A stretch of DNA of 64,000 nt from assembly GCA_017428495.1 (NCBI GenBank), contig JAFRQS010000030.1, positions 1 through 64,000 of the forward strand. Direction: 5' to 3'. Within the stretch, counting starts at the first letter, position 1; the number at the start of each line of letters is the position of its first letter. The position numbers were made by a program, and so were the translations under genes. The notes under the pieces were generated by a model. That model saw only the letters and a list, made by a program, of their open reading frames with translations, did not search any database and had not been told where the DNA came from. Positions 29,045-36,998 of this stretch are shown here, piece by piece. Origin of the DNA: Bacilli bacterium. GTDB lineage: Bacteria > Bacillota_I > Bacilli_A > RF39 > UBA660.

Positions 29045-29265
29045 ATCCTCCTAAATAAAAAAATCCATAATCTAAGGGTGCAAAAGCACGGTACCACCTT
29101 AGTTCATAGATTCTATGCACTTAATTCTTAACGCGAATAACGTCCCTGTTCTACTTAATTTCTTCAGGAAACTCCGAGTTGTTAAACTTATAACTATATT
29201 AACTTGTTTTCACTATACCAAGCTCACTAATAATAATCATTATAGTCCTTCTCATCACCATTCAA
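29045..29265 (-). promoter_or_regulatory. T-box riboswitch controlling asnS
   Basis: The minus strand carries the T-box core AAGGTGGTACCG at about 29086-29102, a downstream terminator helix ending in TTTTTTT, and an upstream stem I with AGTGAGC and GTGAAAAC-type elements. An AAC triplet (asparagine codon) in TTTAACAACTCGG near 29180 fits as specifier. Uncharged tRNA-Asn should stabilise the antiterminator and switch on asnS. Confidence 0.9.
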
Positions 29266-29269
29266 AAAA

Positions 29270-29298
29270 AGTATAACAAAAATAGAATGTTTTGTAAA
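29270..29298 (-). promoter_or_regulatory. Sigma-A promoter of the asnS leader
   Basis: TTTACA (29298-29293), exactly 17 bases, then TATACT (29275-29270), a few bases upstream of the T-box leader. Confidence 0.8.
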
Positions 29299-29299
29299 G

Positions 29300-29932
29300 T
29301 TAATTTCTATTAGAACAACTAAGCTTTAGTACATCAAATAACTCTTTTGGTGATCTAGTTATATATTTTTCTAAATCTTTAATCATCTTATTTAAATTAT
29401 TATTTAGTTTTTTAAAACATTCATAATACAAATATTTAAGTTTATCCATATCATTAGATTCAATAATTCTTTTAAATTCAATTTCAATAAATCTTATCAT
29501 ATTCTCTTCTTTTCTGGTAAGAAATGAAATATCATCTTTCATCATAACCATATAATCTAACTTGGTAGTTCTTATTTTTTTATAATACTCAATTATATCT
29601 AATGATTCATCTATCAATAAGTCACTCTTAAATATTGAAACACCTTTATAATTAAATTCAATTGCTATTATCTTTTCATCAGAAAAAAACAAACAAGCAT
29701 ACTCAATGTTTCCTATACTATTTTTCATATAAATTTCACATTTATTTTTTATATTTTGTATAAATTTTTTATCAATTTTAACTTTACAATTTACTAAATC
29801 TCTCATAACAGTTCGTGAAACTTTAAATATTGGTATCTTTTTTATATAGTCAACATTATCATTTTCATTCCATTCAAAAAAATCATATAAATTCTCATTA
29901 AAATTTAAAATTATATCATACACATATTTCAT
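29300..29932 (-). CDS. yjbA: YjbA/DUF3603 (UPF0736) family protein
   Basis: About 210 residues of a Bacilli-specific cytoplasmic family without known biochemical function. KYVYDIILNFN, FFEWNENDNVDYIKKIPIFKVS and the C-terminal LTRKE...DKLKYLYYECF parallel YjbA. The ATG at 29932 gives an ATGA overlap with the upstream gene and good spacing from AGGAGA. An ATG two codons upstream is too close to that site. Confidence 0.75.
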   Translation of the reverse strand: MKYVYDIILNFNENLYDFFEWNENDNVDYIKKIPIFKVSRTVMRDLVNCKVKIDKKFIQNIKNKCEIYMKNSIGNIEYACLFFSDEKIIAIEFNYKGVSIFKSDLLIDESLDIIEYYKKIRTTKLDYMVMMKDDISFLTRKEENMIRFIEIEFKRIIESNDMDKLKYLYYECFKKLNNNLNKMIKDLEKYITRSPKELFDVLKLSCSNRN

Positions 29933-30135
29933 TTCCATTCTCCTATAAAAGCAGTTATATAAATGATTATAAGACCAATTATTAAATTAATACATTCTAA
30001 TCTTCTAATAATAAAATTTAAATATTCAAAAAAACTACATCCTATTGATAATAGATTCAAATATAAAATTATACTTGTTATTCCTACTACAACTAATAGT
30101 ATTCCAATAAATAAAAATATTATTCTTAAAATCAT
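29929..30135 (-). CDS. Small two-helix membrane protein
   Basis: 68 residues, almost entirely hydrophobic, with two predicted membrane helices (about 3-28 and 45-66). No family is recognised. GGTGAT lies before the ATG and the gene overlaps the yjbA start, so it is probably a real operon member rather than a chance frame. Confidence 0.6.
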   Translation of the reverse strand: MILRIIFLFIGILLVVVGITSIILYLNLLSIGCSFFEYLNFIIRRLECINLIIGLIIIYITAFIGEWK

Positions 30136-30155
30136 ATAATCACCATTAAATTTTA

Positions 30156-30184
30156 TTTATTAATTTCAAATTTTAGTATATAAT
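30156..30184 (+). promoter_or_regulatory. Probable promoter of uppP
   Basis: TATAAT at 30179-30184 with TTTATT 17 bases upstream, followed by GAGGTG and the ATG at 30201. Confidence 0.5.
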
Positions 30185-30200
30185 TTATTGAGGTGTTTAT

Positions 30201-31001
30201 ATGAAATTAATTATGTATATGCTACTTGGTATAATACAAGGATTTACAGAACCTATACCTGTATCTTCTAGTGGACATTTAGTAATATTTAATAATTTGT
30301 TAAATGTTGAAACATTAAAAGATTTAAATTTTGAAATATTTGTAAATTTTGGTAGTTTTATAGCTATTGCGTTATTTTATAAAAAAGAAATATTAAATAT
30401 CATCAAAGATTTCTTTAGGTACATTAGAACTAAAAATAAAGAATACTATACAAATTATATATATGTATGGTTTATAATAATTGGCACTATACCAGCTGGT
30501 TTTTTTGGATTATTATTAAAAGATACAATTGAATCAATTACAAGTACTAAAATAGTTGGAATATCATTACTTATAACTGCATTCATGTTATTTTTAGTTA
30601 AAGATATAAAAGGAAAAAAAGAAAAAGAAGATATGACTATTATCGATGCATTAATAATTGGTATATTTCAAGTAATAGCGCTATTCCCTGGTATTAGTAG
30701 AAGTGGTTCTACACTAGTGGGTGGACTAATAAGAAATCTAAATAGAAAAACAGCATTTAACTATAGTTTTATGTTATATCTACCTATTAGTATTGCTTGT
30801 ATGATATTAGGAGTAAAAGATGTATTAGAAAATCCAATTAGTTCATCTTTAATATTACCATATATATTAGGAATGATAGTTGCAGGTATATTTACATACA
30901 TATCAATCAAATGGTTTAAGAACATTATTGAAAATGGAAAGCTTAAATATTTTATAATCTATTGTTTATTGATGGGATTAATAACTATATTATTCATATA
31001 G
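30201..31001 (+). CDS. uppP: Undecaprenyl-diphosphatase (BacA type)
   Basis: Integral membrane phosphatase that recycles undecaprenyl diphosphate to the monophosphate carrier for cell-wall synthesis; overproduction gives bacitracin resistance. The two signature motifs are present: E17-PIPVSSSGH with the catalytic residues, and PGISRSGST near residue 168. The 266 residues and about eight membrane helices fit the family. Confidence 0.96.
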   Translation: MKLIMYMLLGIIQGFTEPIPVSSSGHLVIFNNLLNVETLKDLNFEIFVNFGSFIAIALFYKKEILNIIKDFFRYIRTKNKEYYTNYIYVWFIIIGTIPAGFFGLLLKDTIESITSTKIVGISLLITAFMLFLVKDIKGKKEKEDMTIIDALIIGIFQVIALFPGISRSGSTLVGGLIRNLNRKTAFNYSFMLYLPISIACMILGVKDVLENPISSSLILPYILGMIVAGIFTYISIKWFKNIIENGKLKYFIIYCLLMGLITILFI

Positions 31002-31011
31002 TTATTTTTTT

Positions 31012-31037
31012 ATAAAAAAAAGGATTATTCATCCTTA
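31012..31037 (-). terminator. Terminator after rmuC
   Basis: Minus-strand stem AAGGAT/ATCCTT with T-run at the end of rmuC. Confidence 0.75.
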
Positions 31038-32098
31038 TTAGTTAAAAATTTATCTACTTCTACTTTATTTATAGATTCAAATTTATTACTTATTTTTTCA
31101 GTAGTAACATTTACTTCTTTAACATCTTTACTTACTCTTTCAATACTCTTTTGTAAAGAATCCCATCTTTCCTTATATCTACCAAATTCAACACTTAATG
31201 CCTGCAATTCTTTCTGAATAATAACTGCATATTTATCTCTTTCCATATTTTTGATAACAGTTTGTACAACTGTAAGCATTGACATAAGTGTTGTAGGACT
31301 AGTTATCCATACTCTACTTTTATATGCATACTCTATTATATCTTGATGATATGCATTTAATTCAGCAAACAAAGCTTCAGCTGGCAAAAACATAAAAGCT
31401 TGATCTGATGTTACCCCTGGTATTATATATTTATCTCTAATCGCATCTATATGCTTTTTAACATCACTTTTAAATTTCTTCTCATATATTTCTCTTTCTA
31501 TTTTAGAAATATTCTTATTTACCATGTTTTGATAATTTTCAAGTGGAAATTTAGAATCTATTGCTACAAGTCCAAGAGGCTCAGGAGCATATAAGACTGC
31601 ATCTGCTATATTACCATTATCAAATTTATGTTGTAATTCATATATTTTTGTATTATTCTCACCAAATACACTCGATAATATATTATTTAAATTAACTTCA
31701 CCAAATGTACCTCTTGTCTTTTTATCAGTAAGAATACCTTGTAAAGATACTATATCACTAGACAATGTTTCTATCTTCTTTTGAGCTTCATCTATCTTAG
31801 ATAACCTTTCTAATACTGACGCAAATGTCTTATTAGTTCTTTCAAAATTTTCATCTAATCTATTATTAACTTTATCATTAATCTTAATTAATCTATCTTC
31901 TATCTTATCATTTAACTCATTAAAATCTTTATTAAGATTTCTACTAAAATCACTCTTAAAATCTCCTATTTCTTTAGTAATATTAGTTTCAAATCTACCT
32001 AATCTTTCAGTTATATTACCTTCATTAATATTTTTCATTAAAGAAATAACTACTAATATTAATAATACTATTAATAAACCAATTATTATATATTCCAT
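31025..32098 (-). CDS. rmuC: RmuC-family DNA recombination protein
   Basis: Membrane-anchored protein with a nuclease-like fold that limits DNA inversions in E. coli. An N-terminal membrane helix (residues 3-22), a coiled coil (about 40-125) and the RmuC domain with RGTFGEVNL, DAVLYAPEPLGLVAIDSKFPLENY and SDQAFMFLPAEALFAEL are clear. 357 residues. GGTGATAAT precedes the ATG. Confidence 0.93.
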   Translation of the reverse strand: MEYIIIGLLIVLLILVVISLMKNINEGNITERLGRFETNITKEIGDFKSDFSRNLNKDFNELNDKIEDRLIKINDKVNNRLDENFERTNKTFASVLERLSKIDEAQKKIETLSSDIVSLQGILTDKKTRGTFGEVNLNNILSSVFGENNTKIYELQHKFDNGNIADAVLYAPEPLGLVAIDSKFPLENYQNMVNKNISKIEREIYEKKFKSDVKKHIDAIRDKYIIPGVTSDQAFMFLPAEALFAELNAYHQDIIEYAYKSRVWITSPTTLMSMLTVVQTVIKNMERDKYAVIIQKELQALSVEFGRYKERWDSLQKSIERVSKDVKEVNVTTEKISNKFESINKVEVDKFLTNKDE

Positions 32099-32151
32099 AT
32101 TATCACCATTTTAATTATATAATATCAATTATGTTTTTACAATAAATGAAA

Positions 32152-32182
32152 TAAAAAAGTCATTTATTAAATGACTTTTTAA
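32152..32182 (-). terminator. Terminator after pseudopilin gene
   Basis: Stem AAAAAGTCATTTA/TAAATGACTTTTT at the stop codon of the pseudopilin gene. Confidence 0.85.
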
Positions 32183-32505
32183 TCAAATCCTATAACATAA
32201 CTTCCATCGGCATATATCCACACGCTTTCGCTTGTATACATTTCTTCTCCTGAAGCATCTAAAATAGGGCATTCAATATAACCATCATTACATAATGTAG
32301 ATATTCTCACCCTGAAAGGATAATCTAATTCATTATCAATTGCATAATTTCTTGCAGCAGATACTACTATATTTTCTATCGATTGAGAAGCTTTTATTTT
32401 ATTATCTTTAATATTTGATAATAAATTAGGCACTGATATAACCAATATTATACTCAATATAAGTACTACTGCTATTAATTCTATTAATGTAAAACCATTC
32501 TTCAT
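32179..32505 (-). CDS. Type IV pilin-like (pseudopilin) protein
   Basis: 108 residues with a textbook class III signal GFTLIEL (residues 4-10, cleavage after Gly4, Glu5 of the mature protein present) and a long hydrophobic helix, then a small globular domain with two cysteines. Such proteins need a prepilin peptidase, and none is in the window. No classical type IV pilus or competence pilus genes are adjacent, but the Tad/T4SS block begins about 340 bases upstream in the same direction. It has its own terminator. Confidence 0.85.
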   Translation of the reverse strand: MKNGFTLIELIAVVLILSIILVISVPNLLSNIKDNKIKASQSIENIVVSAARNYAIDNELDYPFRVRISTLCNDGYIECPILDASGEEMYTSESVWIYADGSYVIGFD

Positions 32506-32562
32506 ATTATCACCTATCTTACTGTATATATTATATCTTTTTATTCACATGTTTTGCAAGTA

Positions 32563-32802
32563 CTATTTTAATTTTAAATATTCTAAATAACCACCTTTCA
32601 ATGATTTTGTATTAAATCCAAGCTTATTTAATTTATTTGATAATTCAAATGAAATTATACCTCTATCACAATATAAAGTATAAACATCATCCTTATTTAA
32701 ATATTTTTCAGGGCTTAGTTCAAGTAATTCCCTAGATATATTTATAGCATTAGGTATATGACCAATTCTATATTCATAATTCTCTCTTATATCTATCAAC
32801 AT
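32563..32802 (-). CDS. Small rhodanese-like protein
   Basis: 79 residues comprising most of one rhodanese domain: DIRENYEYRIGHIPNAINI, then the active-site cysteine in YCDRG and GGYLEY at the end. The usual N-terminal strand and helix are missing, so it is shorter than typical single-domain rhodaneses (about 100). The catalytic Cys suggests it is active in sulfur transfer. GGTGATAAT precedes the ATG. Confidence 0.82.
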   Translation of the reverse strand: MLIDIRENYEYRIGHIPNAINISRELLELSPEKYLNKDDVYTLYCDRGIISFELSNKLNKLGFNTKSLKGGYLEYLKLK

Positions 32803-32824
32803 ATTATCACCAATATATTTTATG

Positions 32825-32852
32825 CAAAAAAAATAACACTGTATGTGTTATT
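32825..32852 (-). terminator. Terminator at the end of the Tad/T4SS block
   Basis: Minus-strand stem AATAACAC/GTGTTATT followed by TTTTTTT, overlapping the stop codon of the VirD4-like gene. Confidence 0.85.
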
Positions 32853-35019
32853 CATCAAAGAAGAAATCATCAAAGAATTGATCATCTGAAACTTCTTCAT
32901 CTTCAATCTTTTTTATTATATTATCAATATTCTCATTTACTTTAACAGCTTCTTCTGTAGGCTCAACAATCTTTTGTAAATCTTCCTTATTATAACTTGG
33001 TACCTTTACATCCTTTTCAAATTCCTTATCTAGTTTTATCTCTGATACTGAATCCAACTTTGTTTCATTCTTTAATGTTTCTTTTCTCTTGTTCTCTTCT
33101 TCTTCCTTTTCTAATTCTGCTATCTTAGCATCTATCTTTTTAATCAATTCATCAACATCAAATTCTTCATCCTTTGATTTTGAGATAGAATGGCTTTGTG
33201 GAATAGGAAATGGAGATTCTGGTCTTCTCGGATACATTGGTGGCATTGGAATATTAGGTCTAATTATATTAGAAGGCGCTGATGTTGTTTCATTTAGAGC
33301 ATTATTCCTTTTTTCTTTAACAAATCCTTTTAAATCAAATATACTTACAGATTCCTTCTTTCTTGAAGGATACCCTGACTTTTCATATTGAGGAATATTC
33401 CAATCATATTCATCAACGCCTTTTATTGTTGTCTTAAATGGATCAATACGTTGTTTCTTTATAATTGCATCCTTAAACTTAAGTCTTTGTAAATCACTTA
33501 CAGAAATAAGTGGTCTTGTCTCATCGGGCTTATCTTTACCCTTACCTTTTACTTTTACATCACCACACAATTTACTTATCTCTTCAAGAGCAGTAAGTTC
33601 ACTACTCAATAAATAAATCATATTAGTGCAATTACCTTTTATTGTTTCAGCATTTTCCTTACCATAAACTTGATTTAATTGTGCAAAGTTTTGAATTATC
33701 AAATTAAATCTTATCTGTCTAGAACGTGCAGCAGTTATCATAGTTGTAACATCCTTTAATTCAGGCATATTTGCAAACTCATCAAGTATAAAATTAGTTC
33801 TTACTCTTAATTTTCCACCTGATTCTTGTGCTACATCTATTAAACTTTCATAACACTGTTTTACAAATATTGTAGTAAGAGCATGATATGTTTTCTTTTC
33901 ATCTTGTATAATCAAAAATACAGCAGTCTTTTCTCTACCTATATCCATCATATCAAAATCACTTTTAGAAAGCATTTCTGATAAATTCTCTGCCATGGCA
34001 AATATATTTATTTTTTGTCTAAATACAGAAATTATACTTCCTTTTGTATCTGATGGTGCATCTATTGTTCCAGCAGCATTTATATAAGCTGGATTACGAC
34101 TATCTTTTAATTTAAAATACTCTTTTGCAAAAGTTGAACCACCATATTTTTCCTCACCAACAGTAAGCATATTAATGATTGAACTTATATTTATATCTTT
34201 CTCATCTGCATCTTGGAACAATCCTTGAGCAAGTGCAACAAAATAATCTGCTGATGTATTTTGCCAAAATGGATCATCTGTCTTTTCATCATGTAATATA
34301 TTTATTGCTAAATCCCTAAGTAATTCATTACACTTATCAAAATTTTCATTTTTATATAATTTATATGGTAAAGATAATGGATTCCACATATTACCTTTTT
34401 GAGGATTTCTAAAATTCAATAAAACTATTTTATAACCTCTATCTCTTAAAAATTCAGCATTATTTTCATATATTTCACCTTTAGGGTCAGTTATAACCAT
34501 TGATTCCCCATGTTTTGCTAATATATGTACCAATGGATTTACTATACAATATGTTTTACCACTACCTGTAGATCCAATTATTAAAGAGTGACTTTCACCA
34601 TCATCAACCCATATTTTACCTTTTTCTGAATATAGTGGTACACCACCAGCATCATAGTACTTATCTGATTCATTAACTTCTTTAACACCTATAGCTGTTT
34701 TAATATCTTCTACTTTAGCCCATTTTGAATATCCACCACTTTGCTTTTTTTCATTTACAATACCAAATCCTTTTTCTCTATCAAAGAAATATGAAGAAAC
34801 CAACATCAAAATTGCACCTAAAGAAAGTACAAAAAACAATACAGTTCCAACAATATTCTCTGGAGATAAACCAGGTAATGGATTAAAACCTATAAATTCT
34901 CCTGTTCTAGCTAAACTAGTTATATTTCCTACTCCAACTGAAATTAAAAAGAATAAGAAAATAACAAATAAAACAAAATATAATATATCTTTGGGCTCTG
35001 CCCTAAATTTTAATTTCAT
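32848..35019 (-). CDS. VirD4/TraG-type coupling ATPase
   Basis: 723 residues. Two N-terminal membrane helices (about 12-32 and 55-78) are followed by a P-loop (GSTGSGKT, 149-156), the FILDEF Walker B segment near 410 and a long charged, Pro-rich, probably disordered C-terminus from about 560. Coupling proteins recognise substrates (DNA-protein complexes or effectors) and pass them to the T4SS channel. It is the last gene of the hybrid block. No relaxase is nearby, so its substrate is unknown. Confidence 0.92.
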   Translation of the reverse strand: MKLKFRAEPKDILYFVLFVIFLFFLISVGVGNITSLARTGEFIGFNPLPGLSPENIVGTVLFFVLSLGAILMLVSSYFFDREKGFGIVNEKKQSGGYSKWAKVEDIKTAIGVKEVNESDKYYDAGGVPLYSEKGKIWVDDGESHSLIIGSTGSGKTYCIVNPLVHILAKHGESMVITDPKGEIYENNAEFLRDRGYKIVLLNFRNPQKGNMWNPLSLPYKLYKNENFDKCNELLRDLAINILHDEKTDDPFWQNTSADYFVALAQGLFQDADEKDINISSIINMLTVGEEKYGGSTFAKEYFKLKDSRNPAYINAAGTIDAPSDTKGSIISVFRQKINIFAMAENLSEMLSKSDFDMMDIGREKTAVFLIIQDEKKTYHALTTIFVKQCYESLIDVAQESGGKLRVRTNFILDEFANMPELKDVTTMITAARSRQIRFNLIIQNFAQLNQVYGKENAETIKGNCTNMIYLLSSELTALEEISKLCGDVKVKGKGKDKPDETRPLISVSDLQRLKFKDAIIKKQRIDPFKTTIKGVDEYDWNIPQYEKSGYPSRKKESVSIFDLKGFVKEKRNNALNETTSAPSNIIRPNIPMPPMYPRRPESPFPIPQSHSISKSKDEEFDVDELIKKIDAKIAELEKEEEENKRKETLKNETKLDSVSEIKLDKEFEKDVKVPSYNKEDLQKIVEPTEEAVKVNENIDNIIKKIEDEEVSDDQFFDDFFFDE

Positions 35020-35080
35020 TCAATCACTTCCCAAATCAAAGTTATTATAGCAAAAAATAGCTCATTAATAAAGTATTTTA

Positions 35081-36985
35081 TTAACTAATTGCCCTTTTCA
35101 CTATATCTCGAGGATTTAACCATTTATTACTATCAAAATCCTTAATACCAAAATGCAAATGAGTTCCTGAACAAGCACTACCAGTACATCCCATTATAGC
35201 TATTAAGTCACCTGCTTTAACTTCTTCACCTTTTGAAACTAATATTTGACTTAAATGCGCATATTGACTTATATATTTCTTACCACCAATTGTCGTATGA
35301 AGAATTTCAACTATATTACCACCAGTATTTTCAGTATATGTGCGATAAACTACTCCATTACCAGATGAATATATACTCTTATTTGAAGCATAAAGATCTA
35401 TTCCATTATGATCTCCAGAAGCTATAATCTGACCGTTTTTATATACTGATCCTCTTCCTCCAAATGGAGATGTTATCGTTATATTACCTTTAAGAGGTGC
35501 TTGCATATTGATTTCAGAATCATACACCAAATCAGCAGGTAAACTAAATTCAGCATCTTCTTCTTCATTATCCATATACATCATTTTATATATCTCATAT
35601 TTTGATTTAATGCTTTCAACAATCAAATGTGGTGACCCCTCATAATCAGGATACAAAAGGGTTAACAAAACATTACTTTCTAATTTTTCAAAATATTCAT
35701 TAGAATCTATTTTAGTACTAGTACCTCTCATATACTTACCTACGTTTGAAGCATTACACTTTCCAGATACAATATTGTATTCATCTACATCACCTGAATA
35801 TATCACTTGATAATATACTGTTTTACCATCTACCACTTTAGATGAACACAAATATATATCTTGACTTTCTACAACTTGTAACATTGCTAAATCTTCTATG
35901 TAATCTAGCTTACGCATAGTTTCTTTATTTAGTTTTTCTTCATTGTTCTCATCTACATCAGGAACTAATGATTCCGTATCAGTTAAAAGCGTAGATAATA
36001 GTAAAGGAATATCTACTGGTACACCATACTCTTTATAAACTTTTTGATAAGCATCATTTATTTTTTTATTAAAAACATCCTTATTTGATGCAAAATAATG
36101 ATACTTTAATCCATTTTCAAATTTCTCATATAAACTCTCAAAGAAATCAACAACTTCACCTGCTTCATCTACTATCCTATTCAAAAGTGTAGTAGCAGTT
36201 ACTGTATTTGATATTTCACTAAATAGCATAGTTGGTACAAGTAACAAAACTGCAAAAAATAATAAACAACCACATCCAATTTTTTTTATTATACTACCTT
36301 GTGTAAGAGTTTCATATGCATAATCAGTATCATAATTAGTATGATTATTTTCTTCTTGCTCTTCTTCATCTTTTTTATTTCTATCTGGAAGTCTTCTCCT
36401 TTTTTTCTCTTTGTCTTCTTCTTTTGCTTCTTTAGCCTCTTCCTTTGCTTCCTTTTTTAGTTCTCTATCTGATTCTGGCTTATTTCTAGTAAGACTGTCA
36501 TTATTTTTTCTTACACCATCATTATTATGATTCAAACTATTAGTAGGTGAAGTCCTAGGACCATTCCCTGCTGATTGTACTCTAGCTTGATTAGCAGTTG
36601 TAGCATTCCTATATCCATTGGCAGTTGTTCCACCTGCACTAGTAGTACCTCCTGCACCAGCAGCACTTCCTGCACCAGCAGCACTACCTGCACCAGCGGC
36701 ACTTCCTGCACCAGCAGCACTACCTGCACCAGCGGCACCTCCTGCACCAGCAGCACCTCCTGCACCAGCGGCACCTCCTGCAGCAGCAGCACCTCCTGCA
36801 CCAGCGGCCGTTCCTCCTGCAGCAGCAGCACCTTCTACAGCAACAGCAGCTACAACTGGTGCTGCAGATTTTAATATATTTCCATTAGTTTTTATGTCTA
36901 TAATGTATAATAATGCAAAAAGAGCAAATATAATTTGCTTTTTATTTGATTTAACAAATTTTATTACCTTTGCTCTTTTATTCAT
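35081..36985 (-). CDS. Membrane M23 (LytM) peptidase with Gly/Ala repeat, T4SS-associated
   Basis: 634 residues. A basic N-terminus and hydrophobic helix (17-30) lead to a Gly/Ala-rich tandem repeat (about 50-115), an Asn/Ser-rich linker, a Lys/Glu-rich segment (168-215), a second membrane helix (237-256), an extracytoplasmic helical region and a C-terminal M23 domain. Zinc ligands H526, D530 (HNGID) and H609-x-H611 are all present, so it should be an active peptidoglycan endopeptidase that opens the wall for the machine. It lies 13 bases after the VirB4 gene. Confidence 0.9.
   Translation of the reverse strand: MNKRAKVIKFVKSNKKQIIFALFALLYIIDIKTNGNILKSAAPVVAAVAVEGAAAAGGTAAGAGGAAAAGGAAGAGGAAGAGGAAGAGSAAGAGSAAGAGSAAGAGSAAGAGGTTSAGGTTANGYRNATTANQARVQSAGNGPRTSPTNSLNHNNDGVRKNNDSLTRNKPESDRELKKEAKEEAKEAKEEDKEKKRRRLPDRNKKDEEEQEENNHTNYDTDYAYETLTQGSIIKKIGCGCLLFFAVLLLVPTMLFSEISNTVTATTLLNRIVDEAGEVVDFFESLYEKFENGLKYHYFASNKDVFNKKINDAYQKVYKEYGVPVDIPLLLSTLLTDTESLVPDVDENNEEKLNKETMRKLDYIEDLAMLQVVESQDIYLCSSKVVDGKTVYYQVIYSGDVDEYNIVSGKCNASNVGKYMRGTSTKIDSNEYFEKLESNVLLTLLYPDYEGSPHLIVESIKSKYEIYKMMYMDNEEEDAEFSLPADLVYDSEINMQAPLKGNITITSPFGGRGSVYKNGQIIASGDHNGIDLYASNKSIYSSGNGVVYRTYTENTGGNIVEILHTTIGGKKYISQYAHLSQILVSKGEEVKAGDLIAIMGCTGSACSGTHLHFGIKDFDSNKWLNPRDIVKRAIS
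36641..36838. repeat. GC-rich Gly/Ala-coding tandem repeat
   Basis: Imperfect 15-18 base units reading as AAGAGG or AAGAGS on the minus strand inside the M23 peptidase gene. Base composition is far richer in G and C than the surroundings, and several other frames stay open across it. This is typical of a slippage-prone coding repeat. Confidence 0.85.
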
Positions 36986-36998
36986 TTTTTCTTCCTAA

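Noticed and set aside
29043-29120. N-terminal extension of asnS from an upstream in-frame start
   Set aside because: The extension is the translated T-box core and terminator. The ATG at 29042 has AGGAGGAT and the family N-terminus.
36641-36838. Regular repeats considered as a CRISPR-like array
   Set aside because: Units are 15-18 bases, tandem without spacers, and in frame within a coding region; no cas genes nearby.
35081-36985. M23 protein as a SpoIIQ homologue of the sporulation channel
   Set aside because: All zinc ligands are present, the architecture with Gly/Ala repeat and two membrane segments differs, and it is embedded between T4SS genes.
36532-36998. Long open frames on both strands over the Gly/Ala repeat, including a plus-strand frame coding Pro/Ala repeats
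   Set aside because: They exist only because the GC-rich repeat lacks stop codons in several frames. They have no ribosome site and the M23 peptidase frame fully explains the region.
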